Below, piece after piece: positions 35,188-45,229 of a DNA stretch of 64,000 nucleotides (position 1 is the first letter of the stretch; every line of letters starts with the position of its first letter). Source of the stretch: Beijerinckiaceae bacterium (GTDB lineage: Bacteria; Pseudomonadota; Alphaproteobacteria; Rhizobiales; Beijerinckiaceae); assembly GCA_027533425.1 (NCBI GenBank), contig JAPZUD010000002.1, forward strand, positions 402,597 to 466,596, read 5' to 3'. The notes beneath the pieces were generated by a model, which was not told the origin of the DNA, did no database searches, and saw nothing but the letters and a program-made list of their open reading frames with translations. Both the position numbers and the translations under genes were made by a program.

Positions 35188-36279
35188 TTACCGGCGGTAG
35201 ACGAGCGGGAAATCCGAGGGCTTCATCGGGTTCCCGCCGCACTCGATCTTCTCGCGGTATTCCAGCAGCACGAAGCTGCCGTCTTCAGCCAGCTGGTGCC
35301 GTTCATACATGCCGCAGGCGCTGTTGCCCTCGACATAGGTGGCCGTGACAATCCGCGACCGCATGTCCCATTTCACATCCAGCAATTCGGCGATGTTGCC
35401 CTGGCGCTGCTTGCCCTTCGGGATCGGCGGCTTGAGGATCGTGTATTGCTTGCCCGGATCCGGCGTGTAGACCAGCACGAAGATCTTGGAGGGTGTATCG
35501 CCCGCATATTCGTTGCAGGTGATCTCCCAGATCGCGGATTCCTCGCTCAGCGAATAGCCGGTGACGGGCAGGCGCGTCAGCTTGTCATTGCAGCCGATCG
35601 ACTTGATCGCCTCGTTGCGCAGCCGCGCAGGAATGCTGGCCGGGCGGACCGCATATTTCTCGAACATGGCCGGCGGTGTGACAGGCGGTGCCCGGTTGGC
35701 TGGCGCAGCGGCGGCCGGTGCTTGAGCCGGAGCAGGCACCTGGGCTTTCGGCGCCGGTGCGGGAGCCGCCGGTGTGTTGCAGCCGGCATTGCCCTTCACC
35801 TCGGCAATGAACGGCGGGAGCTTCGGGCGGATGACGGTCATCGTGCCACCGACCACATCGACCACCTCGCCGGGGGAATCTTCCAGCTTGAGGTCCATGA
35901 TGAGGAAGCTCTCTTCCTTGTCCATTTTGTACAGAGCGGACGGAAAGGTCTTGTAGCCGAATTCCTTCGCCCCGCCGACCGCGATGCGCCGGAAAGAGAG
36001 TACCGTGTCGCCCACCTTGATGCGGGCATTTTCCCGGACATGGTTGCGGCCGAGCGTCTCGATGAAGAGATGGGCGTAGCGATCCTTGTCAGGATCGCGA
36101 TCATCCTGCCAAAGCACGAATGTGCAGCCTTTCGAGCGGTCGATCTCGGCGCGGTCGAAAAGCTTCAGATCCACCTTCGCCGGCGCGGCCGGGGCCTGCG
36201 CGAGGGCCGCGCCAGCCGCGAGGCCAAAGGCGCATGCCAGAATTGGCAGGCGCAGGGCCTGTCCTGTTGTCCGATCCAT
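35188..36279 (-). CDS. Exported DUF1176 domain protein
   Basis: A 363-residue periplasmic protein with signal peptide (about residues 1-27, ending AALAQ). The N-terminal half (VDLKLFDRAEIDRSKGC, GYKTFPSALYKMDKEES) contains an invasion-associated-locus-B-like pattern, a Pro/Ala linker follows, and the C-terminal half (IGCNDKLTRLPVTGYSL, ACGMYERHQLAEDG) is DUF1176 with paired Cys. Function unknown. The ATG at 36279 begins the signal peptide; the frame runs further upstream through a GC-rich stretch without a start signal. It is convergent with the kinase gene. Confidence 0.8.
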   Translation of the reverse strand: MDRTTGQALRLPILACAFGLAAGAALAQAPAAPAKVDLKLFDRAEIDRSKGCTFVLWQDDRDPDKDRYAHLFIETLGRNHVRENARIKVGDTVLSFRRIAVGGAKEFGYKTFPSALYKMDKEESFLIMDLKLEDSPGEVVDVVGGTMTVIRPKLPPFIAEVKGNAGCNTPAAPAPAPKAQVPAPAQAPAAAAPANRAPPVTPPAMFEKYAVRPASIPARLRNEAIKSIGCNDKLTRLPVTGYSLSEESAIWEITCNEYAGDTPSKIFVLVYTPDPGKQYTILKPPIPKGKQRQGNIAELLDVKWDMRSRIVTATYVEGNSACGMYERHQLAEDGSFVLLEYREKIECGGNPMKPSDFPLVYRR

Positions 36280-36365
36280 GGCCCGCTCCCCTGCCTGACT
36301 CGCGTCACGATAGCCGGCAGGCCGGGGCGGGGCAACGCATCCGGGCCGTTCCGGCCCGGGGAATT

Positions 36366-38639
36366 TCACTGCCGGCGATAATTCCGGATCAGCGCACCCA
36401 CGATGTTGGAGAAGTCATCGGTCCAGACCGCGACGCCGCGATCCTGGATCGGCCGCCAACCCTCGATCGCCTCGAAGGGCTTCAACGGTGCGGCGGATTT
36501 CGCCATGACCACAACCATCGAGGGAATGCGCGCCTCCAGCGTCGGGCGGCCCTCACCGGGATCGGCCTTGTAAAGGGCGACGGCGCCGGCATCGCGCGCC
36601 AGGGCAGCGACAACGCTTTCCAGTTCGAGATGGCGGTTCGAGATGTGGAGCGTCAGAACGCCATCCTCGGCCAGCCGGTCGAGATAGAGCGCCACCGCCT
36701 CGCGCGTCAGCAGGTGGGTGGGGATCGAATCGGACGAGAAGGCGTCGATCAGAAGGCTGTCGAAAGCGGCTTTCGGTTCGTTGACCAAGGTCAGCCGGGC
36801 ATCACCGAGGACAATGCGGGAAGCGGGTGCGCATTCCGAGAGGAAACGGAATTCACGCGGGTCCTTCGCGATGCGGACCACGGCAGCATCGATCTCGAAG
36901 AAGGTCCAGCGATCCGAGGCCTCGCCGTTGCAGGCATGGGCGCCGGCACCGAGGCCGACCACACCGATGCGGCGGCCTTCCGGCCGGGGCGGGACGGCGC
37001 GGAGTCCTTCGGCAATCGGCGCTTCGGGATGGTAATAGGTCAGCGGCTTCGGACGCCCGGTATAGGGTGTGCCGTCGGCATTCTGGATGCGCATCGCGCC
37101 ATGGACGGTCGTGCCATGCGAGAGGATGCGGAGCTGGCCGTTCTCGCGCAGTTCGAGCTTGTGGACACCGAAGAAGGACCGCTCGTGCTCGCGCTGGTTG
37201 ACGACCTGCTGCATCACGTTGAGCGCGATGAACAGGATAGGCAGCATCGCCGCCACGATGGCCGGCCGGCGATAGGCGATGAGGCAGAAAAAGCCCGAGA
37301 CAATGAAGATGGAGGGCAAGGCCGGCCCGATTTCGGCGCCCCATTGGCTGGCGACGATGAAGAGCGCGGCGAGATAGACCGCGCCGAGGACGAGCACCGG
37401 AATGACCTGGCGCAGCAGGTCCGCGCGCCGGATCTGCCCGAGCGCCGGGAGGGCCAGTACTGCCGCGATGACCAGCAGCGGATATTCGATGATCCGGTCG
37501 AAGATGACCGGGGCGAGAATCCCGCAGAACAGCCCGCCGAGCACGCCGCCGAAGCTCATCCAGAGATAGAAGGTGGTGAGGTGGCGCGCAGCCGGCCGGG
37601 CGGCATAGAGCCGGGCATGGCAGACCAGCGTCGCGGCGAAGAAGAAAGCGATATGGACCGCGAAGACCAGCAGGAAGACGCGGCTGCCGAAATAGGAAAA
37701 CAGCACGAGCCCCGCCGCGAGAATGGGGAGGATCCGCTCGATCGCCGCCATCGGCACCAGGGGCCGGTCGCGGAAGATCAGCACGAAGGTCAGAAGGAAC
37801 AGGGCCAGCGGCATCACCCACATGAATGGCGCAGCGGCGACATCGGTCGAGAGATGCGCCGTGACCGCGACCAGCAGGCCCGAGGGGATGAAGGACAGGG
37901 TGATCCAGCCGAGGATGGCTCCGAGGCCGGGACGATCGGCCACGGCGGCATCGGTTTCGGCGCGGGTATAGGGCGCCACGGTACCGAGCCGCAGGGCGGC
38001 GAGGCCGATCAGGCCGGCCAGCAGCACGAAGCCGGCGGACCAGCCCAGCGTCTGCGATCGCAGGTTGAGCAGCGGCTCGATCGCGACGGGGTAGAGCAGA
38101 AGGGCGGCGAAGGAGCCGAGATTCGAGGCGCCGTAAAGGAAATACGGGTCATTGGCATGCGGGTGGCCGGTCCGGGCGAACCAGGCCTGCAGCAGCGGGC
38201 CGTTGCCGGCAATGGCGAAGAAGGGCAGCCCGACAGAAGCGAGGAACAGGCCGATCAGCCAGAGCGCCTGGCCCTCGCCCGGGGGCGCGCCGAGGCGGTC
38301 GGAAATCGCGATCGGCAGGGCGAAAAGCGTGATCGCCATCAGGCCGAGATGCACGAAGGCCGCAATGCGCGGCGAGAGGCGCGTCGAGAGGAGATGGGCA
38401 TAGAGATAGCCGGCCAGCAGCAAGCCCTGGAAGAACACCATCGCCACCGACCAGACCGAGGGCGAGCCACCGAGGAGCGGCAGCACCATCTTCGTGAACA
38501 TCGGCTGGATGGCGAAAAGCAGGAAAGCCGAAGTGAAGATGGCGAGGGTGAAGACCGCCAGTGTCATCGCCGCGCGCGCCGGCCCGGAAACCGGCCGCAA
38601 CGCCGCGCCGCTGCCCGTGGTCATCGCTTCATCCGCCAT
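36366..38639 (-). CDS. Membrane protein with C-terminal spermidine-synthase-like domain
   Basis: A 757-residue fusion. The N-terminal 470 residues have about 12 or more hydrophobic segments (first: TLAVFTLAIFTSAFLLFAIQPMF), and the C-terminal part (about 520-750) has a Rossmann fold like spermidine synthase: GVVGLGAGAHAC, FFEIDAAVVRIAKDP, VLGDARLTL, and LLIDAFSSDSIPTHLL. Such fused proteins are common in Proteobacteria and their function is not established; polyamine aminopropyl transfer is not proven. It lies 86 bp upstream of the DUF1176 gene, same strand. Confidence 0.88.
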   Translation of the reverse strand: MADEAMTTGSGAALRPVSGPARAAMTLAVFTLAIFTSAFLLFAIQPMFTKMVLPLLGGSPSVWSVAMVFFQGLLLAGYLYAHLLSTRLSPRIAAFVHLGLMAITLFALPIAISDRLGAPPGEGQALWLIGLFLASVGLPFFAIAGNGPLLQAWFARTGHPHANDPYFLYGASNLGSFAALLLYPVAIEPLLNLRSQTLGWSAGFVLLAGLIGLAALRLGTVAPYTRAETDAAVADRPGLGAILGWITLSFIPSGLLVAVTAHLSTDVAAAPFMWVMPLALFLLTFVLIFRDRPLVPMAAIERILPILAAGLVLFSYFGSRVFLLVFAVHIAFFFAATLVCHARLYAARPAARHLTTFYLWMSFGGVLGGLFCGILAPVIFDRIIEYPLLVIAAVLALPALGQIRRADLLRQVIPVLVLGAVYLAALFIVASQWGAEIGPALPSIFIVSGFFCLIAYRRPAIVAAMLPILFIALNVMQQVVNQREHERSFFGVHKLELRENGQLRILSHGTTVHGAMRIQNADGTPYTGRPKPLTYYHPEAPIAEGLRAVPPRPEGRRIGVVGLGAGAHACNGEASDRWTFFEIDAAVVRIAKDPREFRFLSECAPASRIVLGDARLTLVNEPKAAFDSLLIDAFSSDSIPTHLLTREAVALYLDRLAEDGVLTLHISNRHLELESVVAALARDAGAVALYKADPGEGRPTLEARIPSMVVVMAKSAAPLKPFEAIEGWRPIQDRGVAVWTDDFSNIVGALIRNYRRQ

Positions 38640-39034
38640 GGTCTTTCCCTTCGCTCGTCCACCGGGGCGCGACGGTAGGGAGAAGGTCCTAAGGCGGCTT
38701 GAACGGAGAGCGAGAGGTTTCGGCCTTGGCTAACGGGAGGTTGAAGGGGGTGGGGGAGAAGGCAATGGGCAGACGCGAAGGCGATCGGGGGGCAGACCCC
38801 TCACCCGCCGTCGCTTCGCGCCGGCGACCTCTCCCCGGCAGGGAGAGGTGGGGTGCGCGCTGAAGAGGCGATCCAGCGATCTGACAGGAAGGTGTGAACG
38901 GCGGTGCGCTTCCCCTCGCCCCGCTTGCGGGGAGAGGGAGGTCGAGGGCCATGCCCGAGACCGGGTGAGGGGCAAAATCAGGCGGGGAGTGAGCCGGCCG
39001 GATGCGCCGGACTGACCCCTCCACCCTTTGCTCG
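38640..39034. other. Non-coding gap with repeats upstream of the spermidine-synthase-like gene
   Basis: This 395-bp gap between the genes at 36366-38639 and 39035-39604 holds the composite repeat at 38797-38972 and no gene I can support. The bases 38640-38796 precede the membrane protein and may hold its promoter. Confidence 0.6.
38797..38972. repeat. Long CCCCTCACCC ... GGGTGAGGGG composite repeat
   Basis: The outer arms CCCCTCACCC (38797-38806) and GGGTGAGGGG (38963-38972) are inverted, with inner hairpins of the CCTCTCCCC...GGGAGAGG and CCCCGC-TT-GCGGGG kind. It resembles the shorter element at 27239-27300. No protein is encoded. Confidence 0.7.
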
Positions 39035-39604
39035 TCAATCCTTGGCGCGTTCGACGTAGGAGCCGTCTTCCGTATTGATCACCACGCGCGTGCCGGCGGT
39101 GACATGCGGCGGGATGGCCGTGCGGACGCCGTTCGAGAGGATGGCCGGCTTGTAGGAAGACGAGGCCGTCTGGCCCTTCGTCACCGGCTCGGTCTCGACG
39201 ATCTCGAGCACGACACGCTGCGGCAGGATGACCGTGACCGCGACGCCATTGTACAGGCCGAGGCGGACGACCATGCTCTCCTGGAGATAGGCGGCCTGAT
39301 CGCCGATCACGTCCTTCGGGACGATGACCTGCTCGAAATTCTCCTGGTCCATGAAGGTGAAGCCGTCATCGTCGCCATAGAGATAGGTATAGTCCTTGTC
39401 CTCGACGAAAGCCTTCTCGACCTGTTCCGTCGTGCGGTAGCGGACCTGCGTCTTCACGCCGTCCGAGAGGCGGCGGCAGTCGATCTGCGTCGTCGGCGTG
39501 CCCTTGCCGGGGAAGAAGCTTTCGGCGGAGATGACCGAATAGAGCCCGTGCTCGAGCTCGATGATATTGCCCTTGCGGATGGAAGAGGCGATGACCTTGA
39601 CCAC
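39035..39604 (-). CDS. efp: Elongation factor P
   Basis: A 189-residue translation factor that rescues ribosomes stalled at consecutive prolines, binding between the P and E sites. The three-domain beta pattern is complete. The PGKG loop with Lys34 is the expected substrate of beta-lysylation by EpmA. The start is a GTG at 39604: the family begins near [15 protein letters not shown] lies at normal spacing, and no ATG fits. The upstream frame is open for another 50 codons but is not conserved. It is divergent from epmA and epmB, its modifying enzymes. Confidence 0.95.
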   Translation of the reverse strand: MVKVIASSIRKGNIIELEHGLYSVISAESFFPGKGTPTTQIDCRRLSDGVKTQVRYRTTEQVEKAFVEDKDYTYLYGDDDGFTFMDQENFEQVIVPKDVIGDQAAYLQESMVVRLGLYNGVAVTVILPQRVVLEIVETEPVTKGQTASSSYKPAILSNGVRTAIPPHVTAGTRVVINTEDGSYVERAKD

Positions 39605-39790
39605 GTTTGTCCTCGGTTTCTTGACGCGCGAACCGCGCGGGTTCAGGGAAACGGCACAGGGAAAGCCGCGCGTGTTTGACGCGGGGCCGGACCTGTTCCA
39701 AATGAATTTCGTGGCGCTGCATAGCCAATTCGCATCGAAAGGCCAAGCCACCGGCCTCATGAAAATCCGGCAAGGGCCCCGTCCTCCCGC

Positions 39791-40837
39791 ATGACGTCAC
39801 CTGTTCTCCCGTTCTGGCGCCCCGACCGGCATGCTGCACGGCGCGATCGCCTCGTCGCGCGCGCGCGGCTGAAATCCGCGATCCGGGCGTATTTCGACGC
39901 GCGGGATTTCCTCGAGGTCGAGACCGGGATCGTGCAGGTCTCGCCCGGGAACGAGACGCATCTGCACGCTTTCGAGGCGCATTGGCTGGCGCCGGGCGAC
40001 GTGCCGCAGCGGGGCTATCTGCATACCTCGCCGGAATTCGCGATGAAGAAGCTGCTCGCCGCCGGCGAGCGGCGGATCTACCAGTTCGCGCCGGTTTTCC
40101 GGGCGCGCGAGGCCTCGCGGCTCCATGCGCCGGAATTCACGATGCTGGAATGGTATCGCAGCCGCGAGGAGTATACCGTGCTGATGGCGGATTGCGCCGA
40201 TCTGCTGCGCCTCGCGGCGGAGATGGGGGGGCAGCGGGAGTTCCGCTTCCGCGGCCGGACCTGCGACCCGCAGGTCGAGCCGGAACGGCTGAGCGTGAGC
40301 GAGGCGTTCCAGCGCCATGCCGGGATCGATCTTGATGCCCATCTCGCGGATCGCGACAGCTTTGCCGAAGCGGCGCGCGGCATCGGTTTGCGGATCGCGC
40401 CCGATGATGGCTGGACCGACATGTTCAGCCGGGTGATCAGCGAGCGGATCGAGCCCTTTCTCGGCCTCGGCCGGGCAACGATCCTTGACCGCTACCCCGT
40501 TTCGGAAGCTGCCCTCGCCCGCCCCTGCCCGGATGATCCGCGGTTTTCGGAGCGGTTCGAGCTTTATGCCTGCGGCGTCGAGCTGGCCAATGCCTTCGGC
40601 GAGCTGACCGACCCGGCCGAGCAGCGCCGCCGGTTCGAGGCCGACATGGCGGAGAAGGAGCGACTGTATGGCGAGCGATACCCGCTCGACGAGGATTTCC
40701 TCGACGCCCTCGCCCATATGCCGCCCGCTTCCGGCATCGCGCTCGGCTTCGACCGGCTGGCCATGCTGGCCACGGGCGCGGAGGACGTGGCCGACGTGAT
40801 CTTCACGCCCTGGCCCTTTCCGGAGGACCCGGCATGA
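39791..40837 (+). CDS. epmA: EF-P--(R)-beta-lysine ligase EpmA
   Basis: A 348-residue protein related to the catalytic part of class II lysyl-tRNA synthetase, without the anticodon-binding domain. Motif 2 is in [22 protein letters not shown] and motif 3 is in [15 protein letters not shown]. EpmA activates beta-lysine and attaches it to EF-P Lys34. It is divergent from efp and its stop overlaps the start of epmB by four bases (ATGA). Full length matches known EpmA. Confidence 0.95.
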   Translation: MTSPVLPFWRPDRHAARRDRLVARARLKSAIRAYFDARDFLEVETGIVQVSPGNETHLHAFEAHWLAPGDVPQRGYLHTSPEFAMKKLLAAGERRIYQFAPVFRAREASRLHAPEFTMLEWYRSREEYTVLMADCADLLRLAAEMGGQREFRFRGRTCDPQVEPERLSVSEAFQRHAGIDLDAHLADRDSFAEAARGIGLRIAPDDGWTDMFSRVISERIEPFLGLGRATILDRYPVSEAALARPCPDDPRFSERFELYACGVELANAFGELTDPAEQRRRFEADMAEKERLYGERYPLDEDFLDALAHMPPASGIALGFDRLAMLATGAEDVADVIFTPWPFPEDPA

Positions 40838-41874
40838 GCGCCCGGTCGCTGACACGCCTCGAGGATCTCGCGGCAGCGGGGCTGATCCCCGCCGAGGCCG
40901 TGCCGGCTCTGGAAGCGGTGGCGGAGCGGTATGCCGTCGCCGTCACGCCGGATATGGCGCGGCTGATCGGGAGCCCGGACGATCCGATCGGCCGGCAGTT
41001 CCTGCCCCGGCCGGAAGAGGCGGTGACGCTCGACGAGGAAAGTCCGGATCCGATCGGCGATCACGCCCATTCCCCCGTGAAGGGGTTGGTCCACCGCTAT
41101 CCTGACCGGGTGCTGATCAAGATCACGCATAGCTGCCCGGTCTATTGCCGGTTCTGCTTCCGCCGCGAGATGGTCGGTCCCGCCGGCGATGGCACCCTCA
41201 CCACGGCGGAACTCGACGCGATCGGCGCCTATCTCGCCGGCCAGCCTGGCGTGCGCGAGGTGATCGTCACCGGAGGCGATCCGCTGATGCTCTCGGCCCG
41301 CCGCATCCGCGTGCTGGGCGAGAGGCTGGCGCCGCTCTCCCATGTGCGGCTGGTGCGCTGGCACAGCCGCGTGCCGGTGGTGGCGCCCGGGCGGATCACG
41401 CCGGAGCTTGCCTCCGCCCTCGCCTTTTCGGGCAAGGCCAATTACGTGGCCGTGCATGCCAACCATGCCCGGGAATTCACGCCGGAGGCCGCCGCCGCCC
41501 TGGCGCGGCTTCATGCGGCGGGAATTGTCCTGCTCGGGCAGAGTGTGCTGCTCCAGGGCGTCAATGCCAGCGAGGAGGCCCTGCTCGACCTGTTCGCCAC
41601 CATGCTCGCGCATCGCATCGTGCCGCTTTACCTGCACCATCCGGATCTCGCGCCGGGCACCGGCCATTTCCGGATGAGCCTTGCCGAGGGGCAGGCGCTG
41701 TACGGGCGGCTCCGTGGCCGGATCTCCGGGCCCGGCCTGCCGGCCTATGTGCTCGATCTGCCGGGCGGGCATGGCAAGGTCGAGATCGGCCCGGATGCCG
41801 TGATCGGGCGCGAGGACGGGGTGGCTTTGGTCAGGGATTCGCGCGGGCAGGTCCATCGCTATCCGGAGGGATGA
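40834..41874 (+). CDS. epmB: EF-P (S)-lysine 2,3-aminomutase EpmB
   Basis: A 346-residue radical-SAM enzyme that makes beta-lysine from lysine for EpmA. The Fe-S motif is CPVYCRFC (CxxxCxxC) in LIKITHSCPVYCRFCFRREMVG; REVIVTGGDPLML and the later LPLYLHHPDLAPGTGHFR fit the lysine 2,3-aminomutase family (VPLYLHHPD in this sequence). Overlaps epmA by ATGA, so it is coupled. Both modifying enzymes being adjacent supports modification of EF-P by beta-lysine in this organism. Confidence 0.95.
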   Translation: MSARSLTRLEDLAAAGLIPAEAVPALEAVAERYAVAVTPDMARLIGSPDDPIGRQFLPRPEEAVTLDEESPDPIGDHAHSPVKGLVHRYPDRVLIKITHSCPVYCRFCFRREMVGPAGDGTLTTAELDAIGAYLAGQPGVREVIVTGGDPLMLSARRIRVLGERLAPLSHVRLVRWHSRVPVVAPGRITPELASALAFSGKANYVAVHANHAREFTPEAAAALARLHAAGIVLLGQSVLLQGVNASEEALLDLFATMLAHRIVPLYLHHPDLAPGTGHFRMSLAEGQALYGRLRGRISGPGLPAYVLDLPGGHGKVEIGPDAVIGREDGVALVRDSRGQVHRYPEG

Positions 41875-41901
41875 CGCCCTGTCACCCGCGGGTACCCCGC
41901 C

Positions 41902-43236
41902 TCACTCCTCGCGGAAGGCGCGATGGAAGGCATCCGTCAGCGGCTTGGCGAAATAGGACAGGGCCGTGCGCTCGCCGGTTTCGACGAAAGCCTCGACGGG
42001 CATGCCGGGTGTGAGCGCCAGCGAGCCGAGCCGCGCGAGGCTGCCGGGTTCAAGCTCCGCCCGCGCGACGAAGAAGGTCATGCCGGTCTGCGGTTCACGC
42101 GTGGCATCCGCGGCAATGCGGGTGATCCGGCCCGGCAATTCGGGCGTCGTGCGCTGGTTGAAGGCCGAGAGGCGCAGCATGACGCGCTGGCCGAGGCGGA
42201 TCTGGTCGATATCGATCGGACTGAGGCGCAGCTCGACAGCCAGCTTCTCGTTATCCGGCACGATGGCGAGCACGGTCTGGCCCGGCGCGACCACGCCGCC
42301 GATCGTATGCACCGCCAGCTCGTGCACATAGCCGGATTGCGGCGCGCGGATCTCGATCCGGGCCAGCACATCCTCGGCGGCGGCGCGGCGCTCGACCAGC
42401 TGGGCGATGGCGCCCTCGACCTCGCGCAGTTCCTTCACCGCCTCGGTGCGCATGCGGTTGTCGAGCGAGAGCAGCTGGAGGTTGATCTCGGCGATCTGGC
42501 CGCGCGCCTTGGCCATGGCCGCCATCAGCGAACCGGCTTCGCCCTGAAGGCGTGCCGCCTCGCGCTGGAGCGCGGAAACGCGGTTGATGGGGATGAGGTT
42601 CTTCTCGAAAAGCTCGAGAACGCCCTTGAGCTCGACGGCGATGAGGCGCGCTTCCTCCCTCTTCCCGGCAAGCTGGGCCTCGAGCCCCTCGATCTCGCGC
42701 AGGTACTGGCCGGCGCGTTCGCGCAGCTGGTCCGCCTGCCGGTCACGCAGGGCGCGGTTTTCCGTCAGCAGGCGCTGCTCGCCCTCGGCCACGGCCGGAG
42801 CATCGGGCGCCATGTCGCGGAATCCGGCCGGCAGGATCAGGTCAGCGCGGTCATCGCGTTCGGCTTCCAGCCGGGCCCGGCGGCCGGTCTGCTGGACCAG
42901 CTGCGAGACGATCTGGGCGAGGTTGGTGCGCGGGATTGTGTCATCAAGCCGGACGAGGATATCGCCCGCCGCCACGCGCTGGCCGTTGGTGACGGGGATG
43001 GCGCCGACAATGCCGCCGGCGAGATGCTGGATCTTCTTCACCTCGCCCTCGACGACGACCATCGCGGGCGCCATGACGGCCCCCGAGAGCTGCGCCACCA
43101 CGAGCCAGAGCACGAAGCCGCAGAAGCCGAGGCCGACGGTTGCCGCGCCGATCCCGATATGGCGGGCCATGGCCGGGCGGGGCGGCAGGGCCTGCTGCGC
43201 CTGTTCGCGCGGGGAGAGCGGCGGGGCGGCACTCAT
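41902..43236 (-). CDS. HlyD/PrtE-type membrane-fusion protein of type I secretion
   Basis: A 444-residue adaptor linking an inner-membrane ABC transporter to an outer-membrane TolC-type channel. It has one N-terminal transmembrane segment (about 31-53), a long coiled-coil (around residues 120-280, rich in Glu, Arg, Ala and Leu) and C-terminal beta-barrel modules with VVAPGQTVLAIVP. The start overlaps the stop of the ABC transporter gene (ATGA, 43233-43236), so the two genes are coupled. No TolC gene is in the window. Confidence 0.93.
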   Translation of the reverse strand: MSAAPPLSPREQAQQALPPRPAMARHIGIGAATVGLGFCGFVLWLVVAQLSGAVMAPAMVVVEGEVKKIQHLAGGIVGAIPVTNGQRVAAGDILVRLDDTIPRTNLAQIVSQLVQQTGRRARLEAERDDRADLILPAGFRDMAPDAPAVAEGEQRLLTENRALRDRQADQLRERAGQYLREIEGLEAQLAGKREEARLIAVELKGVLELFEKNLIPINRVSALQREAARLQGEAGSLMAAMAKARGQIAEINLQLLSLDNRMRTEAVKELREVEGAIAQLVERRAAAEDVLARIEIRAPQSGYVHELAVHTIGGVVAPGQTVLAIVPDNEKLAVELRLSPIDIDQIRLGQRVMLRLSAFNQRTTPELPGRITRIAADATREPQTGMTFFVARAELEPGSLARLGSLALTPGMPVEAFVETGERTALSYFAKPLTDAFHRAFREE

Positions 43237-45086
43237 CCTTCGGAAGTCCCGCCTGTCGAGCTTTTCGGACCGGGCCGGGGCGCATCCGTCCGGGCAACTC
43301 CGCCCATGCGGCCTGTCAGCCTCATGCCGGTCCGGAAGGGGGCGGCAGGCGCCTCGGGCGCGGCAACCGGGCGGACAGGCGGGGGCACAGCCTGCGACCG
43401 GTTCATGATCTGCGCCAGGATCGCATCACGCGGGCCCATGGCCTTCACCTCGCCATCGACCACCACGGCCACGAGATTGACGGCCTCGAGCACGCCCGAA
43501 CGATGCGACACGATGACGGCGATGCCGCCGCGCGCCCGGATATGGCCGATGGCCTTGGTCAGGGCCTTCTCGCCATCCTCGTCGAGATGGGCATTCGGCT
43601 CGTCCAGCACGACGAGGAAGGGCTCGCCATAGAGGGCACGCGCAAGGCCGATACGCTGGCGCTGGCCGACGGACAGGGTGTGCCCCCCCTCCCCCAGCAT
43701 CGTCGCGTAGCCCTCGGGCAGGCGGAGGACCAGCTCGTGGACATGGGCCGCTTCGGCAGCAGCAACGATGGCGGCGTGGTCAGCCTCCGGATCCAGCCGG
43801 GCGATATTCTCGGCCACCGTGCCCTCGAAAAGCTCGACATCCTGCGGGAGGTACCCGATCAGCCGCGACCGGGCCGCCTCCGGCCATTGCTCGAGCGGCG
43901 CGCCGTCAATCCGCACGGCACCGGCCAGGAGCGGCCAAGCGCCCACCAATGCGCGGGCCAACGTGGATTTTCCGGCGCCGCTCGGCCCCATCACGGCGAG
44001 TCCATCGCCTGCCTTGAGGCTGAAGCTGGCGGGGCGGAGGATCGGCTGGCGCTGACCGGGCGCGGCAACGACGATGCCCTCGACATCCAGTGCCTGACGC
44101 CGCTCGGGCAGGGCGATCCGGTCCGGCTCGGCCGGCAGCAGGGCGAGGAGATCCTCGAGGCGCCGGCGGGCCTGACGCGCCGCGACAAAGCCACGCCAAT
44201 GGCCAATGGCGGCCTCGACCGGCGCCAGGGCCCGTCCGGCCAGGATGGAGGCCGCGATGATGGCGCCCGGGCTCATCTGGTTGCCAAGGACGAGATAGGC
44301 GCCGAGGCCGAGAATCGCGGATTGCAGGATGGTGCGGCAGATCCGGGACAGGGCGCCGAGCGTCGAGACCGTGTCGGAGAGGCGCTCGGACGCTGCGAAA
44401 AGCCGGGTGGAGGCCGTGAAGAACCGCGCGGCCGCGCGATGCGCGAACCCCATGGCGGTGAGCATCTCGACATTGCGACGGGCCGATTCCGCCGCATGGG
44501 CACGGCGGGCCGCAGCCTGCGTCGCCTCCTGCGTCGGACCGGCTAGACGGTGCTCGGTCAGCAGCGCGATCGCCACCAGAACGAGCATGCCGGCTGTGGC
44601 CATGACGCCGAGCCAGGGGTGCAGAAGGTAGATGACCAGCAGATAGAGCGGCATCCAGGGCAGGTCGAAGAAGGCCATCGGCCCGGGGCCGGACATGAAG
44701 TTGCGCACCCCTTCCATGTCACGGACAGGCTGGCTGGCCTCGACGGCACTCCGCCCGGTCAGGGGGAGACGCAGCAGCAGGTCATGGACAGGCTGGAGGA
44801 GGTCCCGCTCGAGGGCGCTGCCCACGCGCGACATCACCTTGGCGCGGACGATTTCCAGCAGGCCCTGCAGCGCGAAGAGGCCGAGCGCAAGCAGCGAGAT
44901 GGCCACCAGGGTCGGCACGGAGCGGCTGGCCAGCACGCGGTCATAGACCTGCAGCATGTAGAGCGACCCGGTCAGGGCCAGCACATTCACCACGGCGGAA
45001 AACAGCCCGACCGAGGCCAGCGGCCCGCGCAGCCGGGCGAGGCTCTCGGTCAGCGGGGAAACCGGCTTGCGGCCGCGTGGCGCCAT
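43233..45086 (-). CDS. prtD: Type I secretion ABC transporter (PrtD family)
   Basis: A 617-residue half transporter: six transmembrane helices (about residues 20-310) and an ATPase domain with Walker A GPSGAGKSTLARAL, signature LSVGQRQRIGLARAL and Walker B FLVVLDEPNAHLDED. It lacks the N-terminal peptidase-like domain of HlyB, which fits PrtD/AprD-type export of RTX proteases and lipases. The serralysin-like protease gene 11.5 kb away on the plus strand is a plausible substrate. The Pro-rich C-terminal tail of about 50 residues is unusually long. Confidence 0.93.
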   Translation of the reverse strand: MAPRGRKPVSPLTESLARLRGPLASVGLFSAVVNVLALTGSLYMLQVYDRVLASRSVPTLVAISLLALGLFALQGLLEIVRAKVMSRVGSALERDLLQPVHDLLLRLPLTGRSAVEASQPVRDMEGVRNFMSGPGPMAFFDLPWMPLYLLVIYLLHPWLGVMATAGMLVLVAIALLTEHRLAGPTQEATQAAARRAHAAESARRNVEMLTAMGFAHRAAARFFTASTRLFAASERLSDTVSTLGALSRICRTILQSAILGLGAYLVLGNQMSPGAIIAASILAGRALAPVEAAIGHWRGFVAARQARRRLEDLLALLPAEPDRIALPERRQALDVEGIVVAAPGQRQPILRPASFSLKAGDGLAVMGPSGAGKSTLARALVGAWPLLAGAVRIDGAPLEQWPEAARSRLIGYLPQDVELFEGTVAENIARLDPEADHAAIVAAAEAAHVHELVLRLPEGYATMLGEGGHTLSVGQRQRIGLARALYGEPFLVVLDEPNAHLDEDGEKALTKAIGHIRARGGIAVIVSHRSGVLEAVNLVAVVVDGEVKAMGPRDAILAQIMNRSQAVPPPVRPVAAPEAPAAPFRTGMRLTGRMGGVARTDAPRPGPKSSTGGTSEG

Positions 45087-45229
45087 GATGGATCCTTATG
45101 CCGGGGCATCATCCGGAACGGGAAGCAGAAGCCCCCGGGAATGCATTTACCCCGGCAATCGCTAAGATTCCGTCGAATCCGGCAGATGCTGGCCAATCAG
45201 GGTCGCGACGTCCAGCCCCAAAGCGGCGC

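Noticed and set aside
36341..36359. CCGGGCC...GGCCCGG hairpin as a terminator of the spermidine-synthase-like gene
   Set aside because: No T-run follows on either strand.
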